Assembly (NCBI GenBank): GCA_963169255.1
Contig: CAUJEJ010000059.1
Span: forward strand, 1-50,403
DNA: 50,403 nt
Source of the DNA: Actinomycetota bacterium
GTDB taxonomy: Bacteria; Actinomycetota; Actinomycetes; S36-B12; UBA10799
Reading direction: 5' to 3'
Positions 46,499 through 50,403 of the stretch are shown here, one piece after another. Under the pieces are notes generated by a model. The model was given only the letters and a program-made list of their open reading frames with translations. It was not told the origin of the DNA and searched no databases. The stretch's first letter is position 1. Every line of letters starts with the position of its first letter. A program made the translations under genes and the position numbers.

Positions 46499-47535
46499 GT
46501 GAACACAACACGTCAGACGTCGGTGTCGAGGGAGGCACCGTCGAACCGAATGGCGATGTCGCCCTTCCCGACCATCACCCGCGGCGCACTGACTTTGATC
46601 CACGCGCCGCAAAACGCGCCGAACGCCAAGTCACGTTCCTCTTCACGCTTTCAGCACTGTTCACGCTGTTGTTCGTGGTGGCGTACGTGCAGATTCCGAC
46701 CGACGCTGTCGTCCCGATTCCGTTCGTGGGCACCTGGAGCGCAAGCAACGCTGCCCTCGGTGTGACGTTCGGTCTTGCCGCATTCTTCATCGGCGCGGGA
46801 GTCATGCAGTGGGCGAAGAAGCTCATGAGCGACAAGGAAGTTGTCGCGATGCGCCACTCCCTCGCGTCGCCGCAAGAGTCGCGCGAAGAAGCCATCTCTG
46901 AATTCATGGATGGCGTCGACGACTCGGGATTTGCGACTCGTCGCGTCCTACGTCGTTCACTCCTCGGAGCGATGGCACTGTTCCCGATCCCATTGATCGT
47001 GATCCTGCGGGACCTCGGTCCGCTCCCAGGAGATTCGCTCTTCATCACAAACTGGGTGCCCGGAATGCGCGTCGTTCTCGACGTGACGGGCGCGCCAATT
47101 CGACCGTCCGACATCCCGGTCGGTGGAATCGTCTCCGCGATGCCTGCAAACCTTCCCGAAATCCAGCATCGAGATGGAAACCTCAATGCTCGCGCCAAGG
47201 ACGTTGTTCTCTTGGTTCGCATCAACCCCGATGAGATCCGATCGCAACAGGGCGGAACTCCTGAAGAACCGTGGGATTACGAAGGCGTGCTGTGCTTCTC
47301 GAAGATCTGCACCCACGTCGGATGCCCGATCGCTCTGTACGAACAGCGCACGCACCACCTGCTCTGCCCGTGTCACCAGTCAACGTTTGACTTGGCTGAC
47401 TCTGGCAACGTGGTCTTCGGTCCGGCGGCGCGCGAACTTCCACAACTGCCAATTCGGCTCGATGCCGAGGGTTACATCGTTGCCCGAGATTCCTTCCAAC
47501 AACCCGTTGGCCCTAGCTTCTGGGAGCGCGGATGA
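46495..47535 (+). CDS. qcrA: Cytochrome bc1 complex Rieske iron-sulfur subunit
   Basis: CTHVGCP...CPCHQSTFD; ATGA overlap with qcrC. Confidence 0.96.
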   Translation: MSEHNTSDVGVEGGTVEPNGDVALPDHHPRRTDFDPRAAKRAERQVTFLFTLSALFTLLFVVAYVQIPTDAVVPIPFVGTWSASNAALGVTFGLAAFFIGAGVMQWAKKLMSDKEVVAMRHSLASPQESREEAISEFMDGVDDSGFATRRVLRRSLLGAMALFPIPLIVILRDLGPLPGDSLFITNWVPGMRVVLDVTGAPIRPSDIPVGGIVSAMPANLPEIQHRDGNLNARAKDVVLLVRINPDEIRSQQGGTPEEPWDYEGVLCFSKICTHVGCPIALYEQRTHHLLCPCHQSTFDLADSGNVVFGPAARELPQLPIRLDAEGYIVARDSFQQPVGPSFWERG

Positions 47536-49253
47536 GCGTCATGAACAAGCTCGGCGAACAAGCTGAGTTCCTCGACGACCGGCTCACAGTCGCTAACTGG
47601 GGCAAGCGCAACCTTCGGAAGGTGTTTCCGGAGCACTGGACGTTCATGTTCGGTGAGATGGCGCTGTACAGCTTCATCATCGTGCTGCTCTCAGGTATCT
47701 ACCTGACGCTGTGGTTCAAGCCCTCGATGAACGAAGTGGTCTACAACGGCACGTACACGCCCCTCAACGGCATTGAAATGTCCGAGGCCTACAAGTCCAC
47801 GCTAGACATCTCCTTCGATGTCCGCGGCGGCCTCCTGATGCGCCAGATCCACCACTGGGGAGCGATGCTCTTCATCGCCTCCATGACGATCCACATGATG
47901 CGCGTGTTCTTCACCGGTGCATTCCGGAAGCCGCGCGAAATCAACTGGACCATCGGCGTCTTGCTCTTGACGATGGGCTTCGTTGAAGGCTTCGCTGGGT
48001 ACTCACTCCCCGACGACCTGCTTTCAGGAACGGGTCTGCGGATCGCTGAGGGCATCATGCTCTCGATTCCGGTGGTCGGAACCTACATTTCGTTCTTCGC
48101 GTTCGGTGGTGAGTTCCCCGGCGACGAGTTCATCTCGAGGCTGTACGGCATCCACATCCTGTTGATCCCTGGCATCATCCTCGGACTCATCACGGCCCAC
48201 ATGCTCATCGTCTGGTACCAGAAGCACACGCAGTACCCAGGCAAGGGCAAGACCAACGACAACGTCGTTGGCTACCCGTTCATGCCGGTGTACATGGCCA
48301 AGGCTGGCGGCTTCTTCTTCATCGTGTTCGGCATCACCGTGTTCCTCAGCGGCGTCGCCACGATCAACCCGATTTGGTCATACGGGCCTTACATGCCCGA
48401 TCAGATCACCGCCGGTTCTCAGCCTGACTGGTATATGGGTTGGCTTGAAGGCGCACTCAGAGCGATGCCCAACTGGGAGACCGTGATAGCTGGGCACACC
48501 ATCAGCTGGAACGTCTTCATCCCAGGTGCAATCGTTCTCGGTGTCATCATCCAGTTGATGATTATCTACCCGTGGCTTGAAGCGAAGGTCACTGGCGACA
48601 AGCGCGAACATCACCTGCTTGATCGTCCGCGCAACGCACCAACTCGCACCGCGATCGGCGCCATGTCACTCAGCTTTTACATGCTGTTGTTGATCGGCGG
48701 TGGAAACGATGTCATCGGTACTCAGTTCGACATCTCAATCAACGCGATCACCTGGTTCATTCGCATCGGCATCATCGTCATTCCGCCGATTGTCTTCGTG
48801 ATCACCAAGCGGATCTGCCTGAGCCTGCAGCGCGCAGACCGCGAGAAGTTGATGCACGGACGCGAAACCGGAACCATCATGCGACTTCCACATGGTGAGT
48901 TCATCGAAGTCCATGCTCCACTCTCGGAGAACGAGAAGGCTGTGATCCTGTCGAAGACGGACATCACTCCCCTCCCCTGGCCCGAGAAGACGGACGCCGA
49001 TGGCGTGCGCGACCCGAGCTACAAGAAGGATCACCGCTGGGCGCGACTCTCACACTGGTGGTACACCGACAACATTGCGAAGCCAACCGCGGCAGAGCTG
49101 GCGACGGCGGAGGAACACATCCGCCACAGCGCGGCAGAGGGTGCTCCGATCATCGCTCACCGGGCATCGCTCGAGCCCGAAGGCGGAGTGCTTCACGATC
49201 CTGCAGCCGCCGCTGCAGAGGCTGAAGAAGGCAAAGAGCCAGTCGGCAAGTAG
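47532..49253 (+). CDS. qcrB: Cytochrome bc1 complex cytochrome b subunit
   Basis: GLLMRQIHHWGAMLFIASMTIHMMRVFFTGAFRKPREINW, long C-terminal extension; ATGA overlap with qcrA. Confidence 0.97.
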   Translation: MSVMNKLGEQAEFLDDRLTVANWGKRNLRKVFPEHWTFMFGEMALYSFIIVLLSGIYLTLWFKPSMNEVVYNGTYTPLNGIEMSEAYKSTLDISFDVRGGLLMRQIHHWGAMLFIASMTIHMMRVFFTGAFRKPREINWTIGVLLLTMGFVEGFAGYSLPDDLLSGTGLRIAEGIMLSIPVVGTYISFFAFGGEFPGDEFISRLYGIHILLIPGIILGLITAHMLIVWYQKHTQYPGKGKTNDNVVGYPFMPVYMAKAGGFFFIVFGITVFLSGVATINPIWSYGPYMPDQITAGSQPDWYMGWLEGALRAMPNWETVIAGHTISWNVFIPGAIVLGVIIQLMIIYPWLEAKVTGDKREHHLLDRPRNAPTRTAIGAMSLSFYMLLLIGGGNDVIGTQFDISINAITWFIRIGIIVIPPIVFVITKRICLSLQRADREKLMHGRETGTIMRLPHGEFIEVHAPLSENEKAVILSKTDITPLPWPEKTDADGVRDPSYKKDHRWARLSHWWYTDNIAKPTAAELATAEEHIRHSAAEGAPIIAHRASLEPEGGVLHDPAAAAAEAEEGKEPVGK

Positions 49254-49268
49254 CAACGAACGTTGCAA

Positions 49269-49310
49269 GTGAGAGAGGGCCATCCAGGCAACTGGGTGGC
49301 CCTCTCTCAC
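49269..49310 (+). terminator. Operon terminator after qcrB
   Basis: GTGAGAGAGGGCCATCC ... GGGTGGCCCTCTCTCAC, 17-bp stem with one G:U wobble. Confidence 0.88.
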
Positions 49311-49435
49311 TTTGTGCCTTCGGGCTTCACCGTCTGTGACGGGCGCGGGCATTGTGGACACAAGGAAGACAGCCCCGTGGATCAGTGAGAGCATGGGGAT
49401 TCGTTCCGCCGTTGTCTTGTAGTTAGGTCCGTTCA

Positions 49436-50403
49436 GTGTCTGCTCGCCCCCGCATGGGCTCTCGCCGCACCCTCGCGCTGCTTGCTGGCGCTGTTGCCGC
49501 CTCAGTCGCGCTAACTCCAGCGATGGCTGCTCCGAACGCCGAGAAGCCCCCCACTCCCCCGGCAATCGAGTCCGTACCTCAAAAGCTGCGACCGGCGAAG
49601 AACTCCGAAACAAGGCTCCAGCCCAACACTGTCCACCTCTTGCGCCTTCTGGAGCACCTGTTCCCCTATTACGCCGATGAAGGTGTGATTGGCGGCTACC
49701 GACAAGACGCGATCATGGACCACCCCAGTGGCCAAGCCCTCGATGTGATGATGGCCAACGGCGGGCGCGATCCAAAGAGCGTCAATGATGGCCACCAAGT
49801 CGCGGCCTTCCTCATGGCAAATGCGAGTCAACTGGGCGTCAAGTACATGGTGTGGCGTCAGAGCATTTGGTACCCAGGGCAGGACTGGCGGTTGATGAGT
49901 GACCGCGGGCACTGGACCCACAATCACATGGACCACATCCACGTACTGGTCGACGGAGCATTCCAAGCCTCTGATCAACTGGTACTGCCCAAGGATCTGC
50001 GCGTCAAGCTCGACGAGCTGCCGAATGGCGAAGCGCTGCGCGAACAAGCTGAGAAGCGGATCGAGATCATGGTCCGAGCGGCGCAAGCCCAGACACGCGT
50101 CACGGCTGCCACGGCACTCAACCAGAAGCTCACGAACAAGAACTCGAAGCGTGCCAAAGAGCTCGAAGCCGCTCAGAACAAAGTGAGTCAGGCAGTCCGC
50201 GAGAGCTACATCTTCGGGATGGACACGAACCTTCTCGCTAGTTCGTTGATGCTCATGAGTGGCACCAACACCGACCCCACCATCTCGCTGGCGCTTGAGC
50301 GAACAATCAGGTCCCAGGATGAGGGCCTCACCGTTGCGCTCGCGTCACTTGCCGCCGCGGCGAAGGAACTGAGTGAAAACGAGCTCGAACTCAGCGACGC
50401 ACG
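49436..50403 (+). CDS. Secreted protein, ARB_07466-like domain plus coiled-coil region (truncated by window end)
   Basis: Open to the window edge, so missing from the ORF track; signal peptide (GSRRTLALLAGAVAASVALTPAMA), DHPSGQALDVMM ... NHMDHIHV metal-ligand-like motifs; alternative ATG at 49454. Confidence 0.75.
   Translation, partial: MSARPRMGSRRTLALLAGAVAASVALTPAMAAPNAEKPPTPPAIESVPQKLRPAKNSETRLQPNTVHLLRLLEHLFPYYADEGVIGGYRQDAIMDHPSGQALDVMMANGGRDPKSVNDGHQVAAFLMANASQLGVKYMVWRQSIWYPGQDWRLMSDRGHWTHNHMDHIHVLVDGAFQASDQLVLPKDLRVKLDELPNGEALREQAEKRIEIMVRAAQAQTRVTAATALNQKLTNKNSKRAKELEAAQNKVSQAVRESYIFGMDTNLLASSLMLMSGTNTDPTISLALERTIRSQDEGLTVALASLAAAAKELSENELELSDA

Overview
50.4-kb actinobacterial chromosomal window. 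It is dense and almost entirely coding. I saw no rRNA, tRNA, CRISPR array, transposase or phage module. From left to right it contains: a DUF2207-type membrane protein; a complete mutasome cassette (imuA-imuB-dnaE2) preceded by a perfect actinobacterial SOS box; an OafA/OatA-like acyltransferase with an SGNH domain; a DUF5522 protein; an SDR; an S1P-lyase-like PLP enzyme; a DMT transporter; a CHAP secreted protein; DUF427; a flippase-like protein; two orphan acidic proteins; an MptB-like mannosyltransferase; crtB facing crtYc/crtYd; a PASTA Ser/Thr kinase; class II DAHP synthase, an MFS exporter and a PPi-type phosphofructokinase; a glycerol kinase; PlsC; an esterase; a ROK glucokinase; an ArsA/Get3-like ATPase; SRPBCC; a metallophosphoesterase; a GAF histidine kinase with LuxR regulator; two GT-C-like membrane proteins; PimB-like; a CoA-transferase; trpD; and ctaE-qcrC-qcrA-qcrB. 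Main second-look items: (i) the SOS box fused to a leaderless promoter on the mutasome operon; (ii) a mirrored pair of identical CGCTAGGGT -10 elements, each 8 nt from the start codon, driving PPi-PFK and glpK divergently; (iii) a window-wide pattern of TANNNT motifs 6-8 nt upstream of start codons, indicating leaderless transcription; (iv) a structured, possibly switching leader upstream of the SDR; (v) an 18-bp tandem repeat inside dnaE2; (vi) a possible orphan ncRNA or terminator in the largest intergenic gap. I did not find a clearly novel multi-gene defence or biosynthetic system.
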